Shown: one piece after another, positions 8,237 through 16,948 of the stretch
How positions within the stretch are numbered: the stretch's first letter is position 1
Layout: each line of letters opens with the position of its first letter
DNA from: Candidatus Helarchaeota archaeon
GTDB lineage: Archaea > Asgardarchaeota > Lokiarchaeia > Helarchaeales > HEL-GB-A
Length of the DNA stretch: 42,035 nt
Assembly (NCBI GenBank): GCA_016840125.1
Contig: JAEOSY010000490.1
Span: forward strand, 1 to 42,035
Direction of reading: 5' to 3'
Translations under genes and position numbers: made by a program
The notes under the pieces: generated by a model
What the model was told of the DNA's origin: nothing
The model's database searches: none
What the model saw: the letters and a program-made list of their open reading frames with translations, nothing else

Positions 8237-9364
8237 ATGGTAGTCAGCATTGTACGGTCCAAAATTACCGAGGTCGATGAGAAGCTGCGTGACGCTTTGG
8301 AATTGATTGAATATACGCCACAAAAGGATAAAATATTCTTGAAACCTAATATAGTGGATTCGGCTAATCCCAAACTAGGCGTGACCACCCATCCAAAAAT
8401 AGTCGAAGCGCTGCTTAAATATTTTCAAGAACTGGGAAAGGAAGTGGTCATTGGAGAGGGCACCGGATTTTTTAATACGGATGAAAAATTTAGAAAGTTA
8501 ATCAAGGAATCTGGTTACGCGAAATTAGAAAAGAAATATGGCATAGAACTTGTCAATTTAGAAAAGACGGAACGAGTAACAAAATCCTGGAAATACGGGG
8601 ATATTCAATTACCTAAATATCTCGACACACATGAATATGTGAATGTTCCGACAATGAAGACGCATATTCAGACTCTAGTTACCCTTTCGTTGAAAAACCA
8701 AAAAGGTTTATTGAAATTGGTAGATAAGAAACAATTCCACCAAGTTGATCTACATGGAATGATTCGGGAACTGACAACAATTGCCGTTCCAGATCTAGTA
8801 GTGATGGATGCGATCTATTGCTGTGAGGCAACGGGTCCAGCTGTGGTTGGGTCTAAACCGAAACGCATGGATCTCCTAATTGCAGGCACTGATATTATAG
8901 CGGTTGATAACGTGAGTGCGCGGATAATGGGATTTAACCCAGCAAACATTCCACATCTCCCTGAAAAAGCCGAGATTGAGGTCGCTGGGCTCTCAATCGA
9001 AGACGTGCAATCTGATTTTGAACCTCCGAAACCATATCTTGAAATCAAGAACATCTGGGCATATTCTGATGACAAAGCATGCACTTCTTGTTCAATTAAT
9101 CTCTCCCGCACCGCCCAGAAAATATTCTTTACACCAGAGCTCCGAGTTGAACTGGAGGTCAAGGGTCGCATTGATTTATTATTGGGAACCTATCCTTTGC
9201 CTGAAAATCCGAGCCCAACTGTCATTTGTTTTGGTAAATGTGCTGGAGCGACCGCTGAAGAGCACCAACTGCCCCATATCAAAGGGTGTCCTCCCAATTA
9301 CCGTGATGTTATCAATTTTCTCTTTGATAATTATTATGATCGACAGGAAAAATCACAACAATGA
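8237..9364 (+). CDS. DUF362-domain protein, intact copy
   Basis: A 375-residue protein of the DUF362 family, whose biochemical role is not established. The family landmarks are FLKPNIVDS near the N-terminus, THPKIVEALL, the GEG turn, VPTMKTH, and a C-terminal cysteine set (CTSC, CFGKC, GCPP) that could bind metal or an Fe-S cluster. No membrane segment is present. The ATG at 8237 follows an AT-rich divergent promoter region shared with the GTPase operon. A decayed paralogue of its C-terminal half lies at 10729-11270, with roughly three quarters of residues identical by eye in the shared part. Confidence 0.88.
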   Translation: MVVSIVRSKITEVDEKLRDALELIEYTPQKDKIFLKPNIVDSANPKLGVTTHPKIVEALLKYFQELGKEVVIGEGTGFFNTDEKFRKLIKESGYAKLEKKYGIELVNLEKTERVTKSWKYGDIQLPKYLDTHEYVNVPTMKTHIQTLVTLSLKNQKGLLKLVDKKQFHQVDLHGMIRELTTIAVPDLVVMDAIYCCEATGPAVVGSKPKRMDLLIAGTDIIAVDNVSARIMGFNPANIPHLPEKAEIEVAGLSIEDVQSDFEPPKPYLEIKNIWAYSDDKACTSCSINLSRTAQKIFFTPELRVELEVKGRIDLLLGTYPLPENPSPTVICFGKCAGATAEEHQLPHIKGCPPNYRDVINFLFDNYYDRQEKSQQ

Positions 9365-9583
9365 ATTATCCAAAAAACGTGGAATAATGAAAAGGAACGT
9401 GTGGCTGCCCTCAGTTTAAAAAAATGATGACTTAATACAATAGTTTATAACTTGGATGAATACGGTAGGGCTCCTTCTTATGTATTTGATTATATAATCC
9501 ATAAATAATTACGATTATTAAATTTAACGTAATCAGTTCCTACACACATTATCTACTCATCGGAACAACTTTGGTGCGATAAA

Positions 9584-10681
9584 TTATAGCTTTATTTTGA
9601 TCTTTGTGGTTAATAGCACAGATATTGTGAAAACAAATGCGAAGATTAATAACACGCCAATTGCACCATAAGCCCCAGATGGAATCAGGAAAAGAAGCCA
9701 TCCTATGATAGTCCAATGGATACAATATATTGATGTTAAATTGATGCTGATATACTCAATGAGCGGTTTAATTTTACCTTCCAGTATTTTCATAATATTT
9801 AGCACCAGAAATAACTCTAAAATGGCTATTCCCGAAAACAAGAACACAGCCCCCGGACCACTATGGAAATAATTTCCGATCTGTCCATCTACATCATTTA
9901 AGACAATTATTAAACCCAAAACTAGAAGGGATAGACCGATTAAAAAGACTTTTTTTCCTAATTTTTGTGGATCTTGAAGATTCTCAGGAGAGATATCTTG
10001 GGGAGTACCCTTAGGAGGAACTAGTAATATAGCAATCCATGCACCCAGTATAGGATAACACAACCATGGAAATTGAGGAAAGAGAACATGAGCTCTATTA
10101 CCCCAGATTAGATCGAGGAAGATATCAGCAGAGGGATTATTTGTATAAATTCCCCACAGGTAAGGTGAAATTATAGCGATTATGAAAAATGTAATGGGCA
10201 ATGTAATTTTTGGTCGAAACTGGAGTAAGATAATAGTTAGTCCATAGGCCAATCCCGCAAATAATAAAATATCAACCTCAAATAAGAAGAAAAGCAAATT
10301 CTCACCAAAATTTGCGCCATATCCTTCATATGAAAAGAGATCTAACTGTATACCTAAAGCATAGGGAATGACCATTCTTATTACATTCAATATCAGACCA
10401 ACCAAAAAGATTATTAGGGCTCTCCTTAATCCCGGCTTAACTTTTGTTTTTCTAAGATACACGATAAAAAATCCCATAAGAAGCATAAATACGGGCGCAG
10501 CAGTCGGACCTGCCATTATATCAAAAAAATAGCCTAGAAATGTTTCCCAGAACTCTTCAGAACAATAAATACCTTGCACGTGGCTTAGTACCATAAATAC
10601 TATCGCGAAAAATCGGGCAATATCCATATGATACAAGCGTTTAGGATTTTTTTCAAGGAGATTATAGTTTAGCTCGACCAT
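9584..10681 (-). CDS. Membrane acyltransferase (DUF1624/HGSNAT-like)
   Basis: A 365-residue polytopic membrane protein with about ten hydrophobic helices. The N-terminal motif HMDIARFFAIVFMVLSHVQG matches the R-x-x-x-x-D-x-x-R-G-x-A...H signature of the heparan-alpha-glucosaminide N-acetyltransferase / DUF1624 / DUF418-like group; in those families the histidine is catalytic or near it. It would acylate a sugar or lipid headgroup at the membrane, substrate unknown. The frame is open to 10801, but the upstream 40 residues overlap the DUF362 remnant and look non-coding, so ATG 10679-10681 (MVELN) is preferred. It sits antisense between the two DUF362 copies. Confidence 0.75.
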   Translation of the reverse strand: MVELNYNLLEKNPKRLYHMDIARFFAIVFMVLSHVQGIYCSEEFWETFLGYFFDIMAGPTAAPVFMLLMGFFIVYLRKTKVKPGLRRALIIFLVGLILNVIRMVIPYALGIQLDLFSYEGYGANFGENLLFFLFEVDILLFAGLAYGLTIILLQFRPKITLPITFFIIAIISPYLWGIYTNNPSADIFLDLIWGNRAHVLFPQFPWLCYPILGAWIAILLVPPKGTPQDISPENLQDPQKLGKKVFLIGLSLLVLGLIIVLNDVDGQIGNYFHSGPGAVFLFSGIAILELFLVLNIMKILEGKIKPLIEYISINLTSIYCIHWTIIGWLLFLIPSGAYGAIGVLLIFAFVFTISVLLTTKIKIKL

Positions 10682-10728
10682 TATAAGTAATAATGTCGAA
10701 CCAAAATTAAATAAGTTTTGCCTTCTTA

Positions 10729-11270
10729 CAAACTGATCTCCACGGCATGATTCGCGAGCTTGCAACCATTGCAGTCCCGAATCTAACTGTAATGAATGCA
10801 ATTTATTGTTGTGAGGCGACAGGACCTGCTACTGTCGGCTCGAAACCGAAACAGATGGATCTTTTGGTCGTTGGTACAGATCAAATTGAAGTTGATAATG
10901 TCAGTGCCAGAATCATGGGATTTGATCCTACAAAAATATCCCACATTCCAGAGCGTAAAGACATAGATATTCGGGGTCTTTCGATTGAAGAGGTACAATC
11001 CGCCTTTGAACCGCCTCAGGCATACTTGAAAGTTAAGAACATCTACGCTTACTCCGATGAGAAAGGTTGTACAAGCTGTCAAATGAATTTTAGCGCTGCT
11101 GCTCAAAAAATTTTCTTTACTGCTGAGCTGAGAGAGGCATTAGAACAAAAAGGGAATATTGATTTAATCATAACCTCTCTTATATCAAAGGATGCCCTCC
11201 ATCTTACAGCTTACTCATCAACCATCTATTCGATAATTATTATGAGCGCAGAAAAGAGATGGTTTCCTAA
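10729..11270 (+). pseudogene. Decayed DUF362 paralogue (5'-truncated, internal deletion, frameshift)
   Basis: Similarity to the intact DUF362 gene begins abruptly at 10729 (Q-T-D-L-H-G-M-I-R-E versus Q-V-D-L-H-G-M-I-R-E), so about the first 170 codons are missing. The frame then follows the intact protein to ...IDLI near 11168. There about 30 codons, including the CFGKC cysteines, are deleted and the frame shifts. The remainder (Y-I-K-G-C-P-P-S-Y ... F-D-N-Y-Y) continues in the other frame to a TAA at 11268-11270. The original frame would give a 180-residue protein with an unrelated tail, ending at 11289. Several independent lesions argue for a true pseudogene. Confidence 0.85.
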
Positions 11271-11337
11271 AATAATAAACATAAGATAGACGGATGATTA
11301 ATTTAACCATCTATAAGGTACTTGGCTTCAACTTTAA

Positions 11338-12510
11338 TCAGGTGTTGCTATCAATTCGGCGAACATAGAATTCAATAAAGTCACATACCTGCTGATAGTT
11401 CTCCTGATGCACGGCTGAGATATTATCTTTAGATGAATGGAAAATAAAAGTGTTAGACGCAAACCATATGAACTCAAAGCCTGCATTTTCAACTGGCACG
11501 TGATCACTTGCAATTTGCAGAAGCGGTGGGATTGCTTGCATCTCAAGTGGAGCATTAGTTTCTTGGATGAGAGCTCTGGCATGATTCTCTAGAAAGTTGG
11601 ACCAATGTTTTACTGGTAGCCCTATACCATAGATAATCTTTGCTTTCTCTACAGTGCCAATACTATCTACAATAATAAACCGGGTGTTCTCTTTAAATAG
11701 CTTGCAGGGGTTCTTTTTCACAAAATAAAACGCCCCATAATCTCCCCATTCCTCTGCACCAGTGGCAACAAGAATAACTCGTGTATTTTTGAGGGACTTT
11801 TCAGCGACGCATAATGCCAAATGATAACATTGTGCTACAGCAGAGGCATTATCAATAGCTCCATCAGAATTATTTCCCTTAATATTTACTAATTCAATGA
11901 AGGTAATGCAAGCTATTGGCACGCCCCAGAGTAATTGGAGAACTGATCCTGGCGCTGTATGAAAAAAATAAACAGGGATCAGATATATTAAGCTGTGTAT
12001 AGCGAATATAACCCCTCCTAAGAATCCTGCTATGTAACCCAGCGCTTCGATGATTGGTGACAATCGGTGTGAAATAGAATCATAGTGTGCTAAAAATACT
12101 ATGTTCTGCTTAATTTCACCAGATGGTTTAAGGTCTATCCAAATGTTTCGGGCAGAAATTTGGTTTCCCAATCGTTGAACACGAAATTGTAGCATATAGA
12201 TTAATTGACGGTTAAAAGCTGCAAATATTAATAAAATAATTGAAAGTATCAATCCTGCTTCATATAAATTATATGACATTAATCCAAAAATTATGAGGAT
12301 TAATATCCCGATTGCGGGGTGTATAAAATTCAAGATTCCATTCATATAAAAATAGCTAAATGAAAACTCTTGTTCCTCCACCTGAGTGTTGGGTATCTCA
12401 GAAAATTTTTCTCTTATAAAATTTTGAGCTTTTTGATCTCCTTCCATTCCTGTAGCCCGAGGAAAGGATAGTTCTTGTAAAAAGCTAATAATCCTTTTGA
12501 AATCAACCAT
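11338..12510 (-). CDS. M28-type zinc peptidase with membrane segments
   Basis: A 390-residue protein from ATG 12508-12510. The two-zinc site of family M28 is complete: His142 and Asp144 (AHYDS), Asp220 (GAIDNAS), Glu253/Glu254 (GAEEWG), Asp282 (VDSIG) and His358 (FHSSKD). Hydrophobic stretches at about 57-105 and 155-205 suggest four membrane helices inserted in the peptidase fold, as in membrane-bound M28 relatives. It probably acts as an aminopeptidase or cyclase on an unknown substrate. A longer start at 12573 would overlap the upstream deacetylase gene and adds 21 unlikely residues. It is the third gene of a minus-strand operon, 13 bases after the deacetylase stop. Confidence 0.88.
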   Translation of the reverse strand: MVDFKRIISFLQELSFPRATGMEGDQKAQNFIREKFSEIPNTQVEEQEFSFSYFYMNGILNFIHPAIGILILIIFGLMSYNLYEAGLILSIILLIFAAFNRQLIYMLQFRVQRLGNQISARNIWIDLKPSGEIKQNIVFLAHYDSISHRLSPIIEALGYIAGFLGGVIFAIHSLIYLIPVYFFHTAPGSVLQLLWGVPIACITFIELVNIKGNNSDGAIDNASAVAQCYHLALCVAEKSLKNTRVILVATGAEEWGDYGAFYFVKKNPCKLFKENTRFIIVDSIGTVEKAKIIYGIGLPVKHWSNFLENHARALIQETNAPLEMQAIPPLLQIASDHVPVENAGFEFIWFASNTFIFHSSKDNISAVHQENYQQVCDFIEFYVRRIDSNT

Positions 12511-12523
12511 TTTTTTCAACTTG

Positions 12524-13387
12524 TTATTTGAATTGAACCGATTTTGGAAGCATATCCCGTAGTTTATCGACAACTCCTAGATATTTAAGGCGAAACACTT
12601 CCGCATATTGAATATTCTTCCTCTTGGGATTGAATTTAATACATTTTTCAGCAGCGTCTTTAGCGATTTCTTTACAAAAGGTGGGCCAAATCTTTTCTTT
12701 TGGTAATTTTAAAGCTGGAAAATCCACTTGCAATGGTTCAAGCCTTTTGATACCCTCTGTCTGCATGAGATCCAACTGTGAAACATAAATTAAGCCTAGT
12801 TCAATCTTTTTTTCTAATGGAACTCCTTCAATATCTACAAAAGTATCAGGTTCTGGAGTCATGTAAAAAAGCACTCGGGCAACAAAATGTTGATCTACCC
12901 CATATTCACTAAATTGTTCGTGAAAAACATTGGGGTACGCCGCAATAGCCGCTGCCTCAAATCCAGTCATTGCAACTAACCTATGATCGCCATTCTCTTC
13001 ATTATCCCTATTTTTCGGATCTATAGTAATAACAGTAACAGGCTTATATTTTCTTATTAAACGAACCATATCCTGGAGTAATTGTATTCTATCACGCCCA
13101 GGATCCAACCCTAAATCATTATAATCCCATTGAACCAAGTGTTCATCATCTAACCCTAAAAATTCCATTGCCTTCCTATGTTCCTTCGCCATAATCTCCT
13201 TGATTTCATTCGATGTAACATTCATATCAAATGTCGAGCTATTTCCCGTAGTGACCGTGCAAATCATTATTTCCCGCCCCTCAGCTTTCCACTTAAATAC
13301 ACTTCCTGCAATTTGAAAAGCAACATCATCAGGATGCGGTTCAAAAATTAAAATTCTCTCATTCTGAGCTCCCATTTTTATTAACAT
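12524..13387 (-). CDS. PIG-L/LmbE-family deacetylase
   Basis: A 287-residue protein. The zinc-binding motif PHPDD is at residues 17-21 (ILIFEPHPDDVAF), and a GDHRLV motif follows, as expected for the LmbE/PIG-L fold. Characterised members remove acetyl groups from GlcNAc-linked lipids, thiol cofactors or antibiotics. A start at 13375 (Met5) is also possible. It lies 9 bases after the dehydrogenase-like gene and 13 before the M28 peptidase gene, so all three are probably one operon. The combination suggests modification of an amino-sugar conjugate, but no substrate is visible. Confidence 0.88.
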   Translation of the reverse strand: MLIKMGAQNERILIFEPHPDDVAFQIAGSVFKWKAEGREIMICTVTTGNSSTFDMNVTSNEIKEIMAKEHRKAMEFLGLDDEHLVQWDYNDLGLDPGRDRIQLLQDMVRLIRKYKPVTVITIDPKNRDNEENGDHRLVAMTGFEAAAIAAYPNVFHEQFSEYGVDQHFVARVLFYMTPEPDTFVDIEGVPLEKKIELGLIYVSQLDLMQTEGIKRLEPLQVDFPALKLPKEKIWPTFCKEIAKDAAEKCIKFNPKRKNIQYAEVFRLKYLGVVDKLRDMLPKSVQFK

Positions 13388-13396
13388 CCTAATGTC

Positions 13397-14425
13397 TTAC
13401 TCGAACGTATAAATCCAATTTAATATCCCTTGAATTGAATACTCTCCTTCAGCATCAAATACTTGTTCTAACGACCAAAATCCCTTAAAAAATCCTTCTT
13501 GTTTAACATAGTTTTGCACTCTTTCCAACGCTTTTTTATAATCCTCTATTGGTATTCCTTGTTTTTGCGGATGATACTTAATTCCAACGCGATCAAAAAA
13601 AGTTTGTAAATCGTTGTAACCAAAAACTGCCTTCTCTCTTTGGAGCTTTAATGCAACTAAAACATTCAAGGCAATGAGGTTTCCATGAATATAGTTATCA
13701 TGTGTTATATTTTCTAAACAATAAGCAAGAAAGTGTTCTGATCCTTCCTCAGGTCTGGCATTTCCCCATTCCTCACACAATTCCACTTCATCAACTTGTC
13801 CTTTTACTAAGGCATTGATTCCTCTATTACTCAGTTGTTTGATTTCATCTGCTTGATTAATAAGATCATCTACAATTTTCTTTGCTCTGTCAAATATTCC
13901 TTGATCAAACTTTTCGTTATACCTCTCTTGGGCAATAACCCAATCTCCTAATGCAGAAACGATTGAAATAACATCTGCAATCCCTGCCCAATTCAAAAAT
14001 TTTGGTGCAGATTTGATTAATCCATAATCTACAAAATAACCTTGAGCTCTTGCATCTCCAATATATTTAACTTTATGATCCACACGGACGGCAATAGATC
14101 TGCAGAGCCAAGCATCAACCGAAATAATTGAAGGTGATAGGATTAATGGAATTCTCCATTTCCATGAGAGATATTTTGCTGTATCACATGAGGTGCCCCC
14201 TCCAAACCCGATCACGAAATCTACATCCAACTTTCGAGTTGCTTCAATATGTTTTAAGTTCTTTATAGTCATATCTTTATTGAATGTTACATCTTTCGGC
14301 GGATTAGTCAGTTTTTGTTTTAAAATTCCCCATGGTTCCTCCATTGTTACTAAAATATAGCTCCCCAGTGAATTCAACTTTTCTGAGAAAATATTTTCTC
14401 CAAATTCTATGTGGATTCTTCTCAT
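13397..14425 (-). CDS. Glycerol-1-phosphate-dehydrogenase-like (iron-ADH fold) enzyme
   Basis: A 342-residue cytosolic enzyme of the Fe/Zn-dependent alcohol dehydrogenase superfamily. The nucleotide loop is GFGGGTS (73-79) with Asp81. Probable metal ligands are Asp151 (GIADVIS), His231 (EGSEH) and His247 (IHGN). The architecture resembles sn-glycerol-1-phosphate dehydrogenase/AraM. Archaea use this enzyme for lipid backbones, but the sequence looks divergent and it is grouped with a deacetylase and a peptidase, so another polyol phosphate or sugar substrate is possible. It is the promoter-proximal gene of the operon; a divergent AT-rich region separates it from the amidase gene. Confidence 0.82.
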   Translation of the reverse strand: MRRIHIEFGENIFSEKLNSLGSYILVTMEEPWGILKQKLTNPPKDVTFNKDMTIKNLKHIEATRKLDVDFVIGFGGGTSCDTAKYLSWKWRIPLILSPSIISVDAWLCRSIAVRVDHKVKYIGDARAQGYFVDYGLIKSAPKFLNWAGIADVISIVSALGDWVIAQERYNEKFDQGIFDRAKKIVDDLINQADEIKQLSNRGINALVKGQVDEVELCEEWGNARPEEGSEHFLAYCLENITHDNYIHGNLIALNVLVALKLQREKAVFGYNDLQTFFDRVGIKYHPQKQGIPIEDYKKALERVQNYVKQEGFFKGFWSLEQVFDAEGEYSIQGILNWIYTFE

Positions 14426-14555
14426 TATTAAAACATTCTTTCTATTTTTATTTAAAAATGTATTTTCTGGTTATCATTAAGGGAAAAAATAAGACTTTTT
14501 AGTAAAATACACCCACATTTTATTCAATCAATTTCTATCGAGGACGTGGAATAGA

Positions 14556-15986
14556 ATGAAAAACGATGAAATTTACTTTATGTCTGCCACTGTAATGCTG
14601 GAAAAGATAAAGAGCCAAGAACTCTCCTCACAAGAAGTTACTGAAACTATAATCGAAAGAATAGAAAAAATTAATCCCCTTATCAATGCCTTTTGTACTC
14701 CTACATTCAATTTAGCTAGGGAAATGGCCAAGAAAGCTGATGAAGCTATAAAAAATGGGGAAAAACTAGGGCGTTTACATGGATTACCAACCTCAATAAA
14801 AGATGAAACAGACACCAAAGGTATTCGAACGACTTATGGGTGTAAATTATTGGAGGATAACATCCCTGCAAACGATGAGGCAGCAGTTAGGAGATTAAGA
14901 GAAGCAAAAATTGTTCTTTTAGGCAAGACCAATACACCTGCGTTTGGATATAAGGGCGTAACTGATAACTTAATATTTGGAGCAACAAAAAACCCTTGGA
15001 ATTTGGAATGCACGAGTGGGGGATCAAGTGGTGGTGCGGCATCCTCGATAGCCTCTGGATTAGGAGTATTAGCTTTAGGTTCGGATGGAGGCGGATCAAT
15101 TAGGCTCCCAAGCAGCTTTTGTGGAGTCTACGGTCTTAAACCGACTTTTGGACGGGTTCCCCACCCATTGATGAAAATGGCTGGCTATCTTGCTACATTA
15201 ATCCATAAAGGGCCTATTGTAAGATACGTAAAGGATGCAGCATTAATGTTAGATGTTCTTGTCGGCGCGGATGATTCAGATAGATACTCTCTGCCTAAAC
15301 CAACCTTCAGTTTTTTTGATAAACTCAAAGAGAAACCGAAGAAATTGAAAATAGGTTATTCTATCGATTTAGGGTTCGTCAAAGCACTGGATCCTGAAGT
15401 AAAAACAAGTGTATTAGACGCTGTTCAAAAGTTCGAGAAATTCGATTGGACTGTTGAACCGGGGAAACTTCGAATACGAAATCCTTCGGAGCTTCTGACT
15501 ACCCTATGGACCACTTCCTTTCGGCAAATCCTAAAACCATTTCCAAATGATGTAAAAGCAAAGTTAGATCCTGGATTACAATTTAGTGCTTACATCGGAA
15601 GGCGATACTCTGTCTCCGATGTAAAAGCCTGCGAAACACAACGCGAAATGATATTTGAACGTGTTTGCCGCTTTTTCAAGAAATACGACGTGTTAGTAAC
15701 TCCAACCCTCGCGTGTCCCGCCTTTAAATTGGAAAAAGATATAATGGGGCCTAGTATGATCGATGGAAAGAAGATCAATCCCACAATTGATTGGCTTCCC
15801 TTTACATACCCTTTCAATCTCACTGGCCATCCTGCCGCCTCTATTCCTTGTGGTTGGACAAAAGATGGTTTGCCTATTGGGATGCAAATCGTGGGACCGC
15901 GATTTGATGAAGTTACCGTGTTACAAGCGTCGAAAGCTTTTGAAGAAATTCAACCTTGGCAGGATAAAAAACCAAAGTTCAATTAA
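14556..15986 (+). CDS. Amidase-signature-family hydrolase
   Basis: A 476-residue cytosolic enzyme with the complete Ser-cisSer-Lys triad: Lys82 (SIKDE), Ser157 (GGSSGG) and nucleophile Ser181 (GSDGGGSIRLP). Length and motif order match the amidase-signature family, which includes GatA, fatty-acid amide hydrolase and bacterial amidases. No GatB or GatC neighbour is present, so a stand-alone amidase is more likely than the tRNA amidotransferase subunit. Its start is an ATG 131 bases from the divergent dehydrogenase-like gene. Confidence 0.9.
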   Translation: MKNDEIYFMSATVMLEKIKSQELSSQEVTETIIERIEKINPLINAFCTPTFNLAREMAKKADEAIKNGEKLGRLHGLPTSIKDETDTKGIRTTYGCKLLEDNIPANDEAAVRRLREAKIVLLGKTNTPAFGYKGVTDNLIFGATKNPWNLECTSGGSSGGAASSIASGLGVLALGSDGGGSIRLPSSFCGVYGLKPTFGRVPHPLMKMAGYLATLIHKGPIVRYVKDAALMLDVLVGADDSDRYSLPKPTFSFFDKLKEKPKKLKIGYSIDLGFVKALDPEVKTSVLDAVQKFEKFDWTVEPGKLRIRNPSELLTTLWTTSFRQILKPFPNDVKAKLDPGLQFSAYIGRRYSVSDVKACETQREMIFERVCRFFKKYDVLVTPTLACPAFKLEKDIMGPSMIDGKKINPTIDWLPFTYPFNLTGHPAASIPCGWTKDGLPIGMQIVGPRFDEVTVLQASKAFEEIQPWQDKKPKFN

Positions 15987-16026
15987 AATACAATTTGAAC
16001 CACTACAATTGAGCATATACTTATAA

Positions 16027-16483
16027 ATGGCATATCTTTAAATTGGACAATAGAAGTAATTACTGGTTTAACTTCAGCAAGTATTGTATTTTGTGCATTT
16101 ATAATTATCTTTTTCAATTTTTAAAAGAAAAACAACGCCACTTACTCTTATTAGCTCTAATTTGGATTATTAATACGGCATGGTGTTTAACACAGGCATT
16201 GTCGATTTTATTTTTATCAAAATCCTTGTTTATTTTAGCTGTTTATTTATATATTCCGTTAGGATTTGGGTTAGTCTTGATATTTGATGCAATCTCCAGA
16301 GAATCAGTTGATCCACTAAAAATATTGCTAGTAACCGCATTATCAACTGCAGTTATATTTACTTCATTTGATCCTAATGCTGTGGTTCCGTTTATTGCTA
16401 ATAATCCTAATAAATTGGATAATTTTAAGTCTACGTCTGTGCTTATCTCAGAATTTTTTTCGTTTGTTCCAGAATATGATTAG
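16027..16483 (+). pseudogene. Frameshifted multi-TM membrane-protein gene
   Basis: Three frame segments read as one membrane protein if one T is restored in the T3 run at 16037-16039 and one in the T5 run at 16118-16122. It would then start MAYLLNWTIEVITGLTSAS, continue through several hydrophobic helices, and contain FDAISRESVDPLK. The uninterrupted 146-residue frame starting with TTG at 16043 has an unnatural polar N-terminus, which supports the frameshift reading. The protein would be about 153 residues and may itself be a C-terminally shortened member of an archaeal membrane family. True decay and sequence error are both possible. Confidence 0.6.
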
Positions 16484-16533
16484 GATATTTTAATGCTGTC
16501 TAAGCGTTTGAGATAAAAAAGAAAAAAGAGAAA

Positions 16534-16941
16534 TTATTTGTCTTCGTAGATTAACCCTGCGACAAAATGCCCATTTAATGCACCAAGTCCGCCGATTAAG
16601 CCACCAATTAGTACCAATGCAAGTATGATAACGACGAATCCCATTCCTGCCAAGCCGAACAGTCCTGCGAGGACATCTGCAAACGCCCAGAGTGGTCCCA
16701 GAAAGCTAAAGATTATAAAATAGATTAGCCACGCCACAAGAACACCGAGGAACCCAACGAGGAACCCCTTTCCCGCTTTTTTAACGAGAAATCCACCTAG
16801 AAACCCTGCACATACCATTAAAATCCATGAATACTCCCAATAGATGCCAATCAGCTGTAATAGCCCTGCGGCTACCAATGTCACAAGGAACCCAATTAAA
16901 AACGGTTGTTTATCTTTAAAAAATTCTTTAATATCCATCAT
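16534..16941 (-). CDS. Small four-TM membrane protein
   Basis: A 135-residue protein starting MMDIKEFFKDKQPF, with about four glycine-rich hydrophobic segments and a central KKAGKGF turn. It resembles small archaeal membrane proteins of unknown function. ATG 16939-16941 is chosen because a GAGGTGA ribosome binding site lies just upstream on the minus strand. The frame stays open to 17124, but that part overlaps the acylase gene and is shadow. It begins 7 bases after the acylase stop, so it is translated from the same transcript. Confidence 0.75.
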   Translation of the reverse strand: MMDIKEFFKDKQPFLIGFLVTLVAAGLLQLIGIYWEYSWILMVCAGFLGGFLVKKAGKGFLVGFLGVLVAWLIYFIIFSFLGPLWAFADVLAGLFGLAGMGFVVIILALVLIGGLIGGLGALNGHFVAGLIYEDK

Positions 16942-16948
16942 AATCACC

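Noticed and set aside
10682..10801. Forty-residue N-terminal extension of the acyltransferase
   Set aside because: It lies antisense to the DUF362 remnant and has no membrane or family character; the ATG at 10681 gives a normal start.
10747..11289. 180-residue frame as an intact small DUF362 protein
   Set aside because: Comparison with the full gene shows loss of the N-terminal half, an internal deletion and a frameshifted end, so it is called a pseudogene.
12511..12573. Longer start for the M28 peptidase
   Set aside because: It would overlap the upstream deacetylase gene by 50 bases and adds no family sequence.
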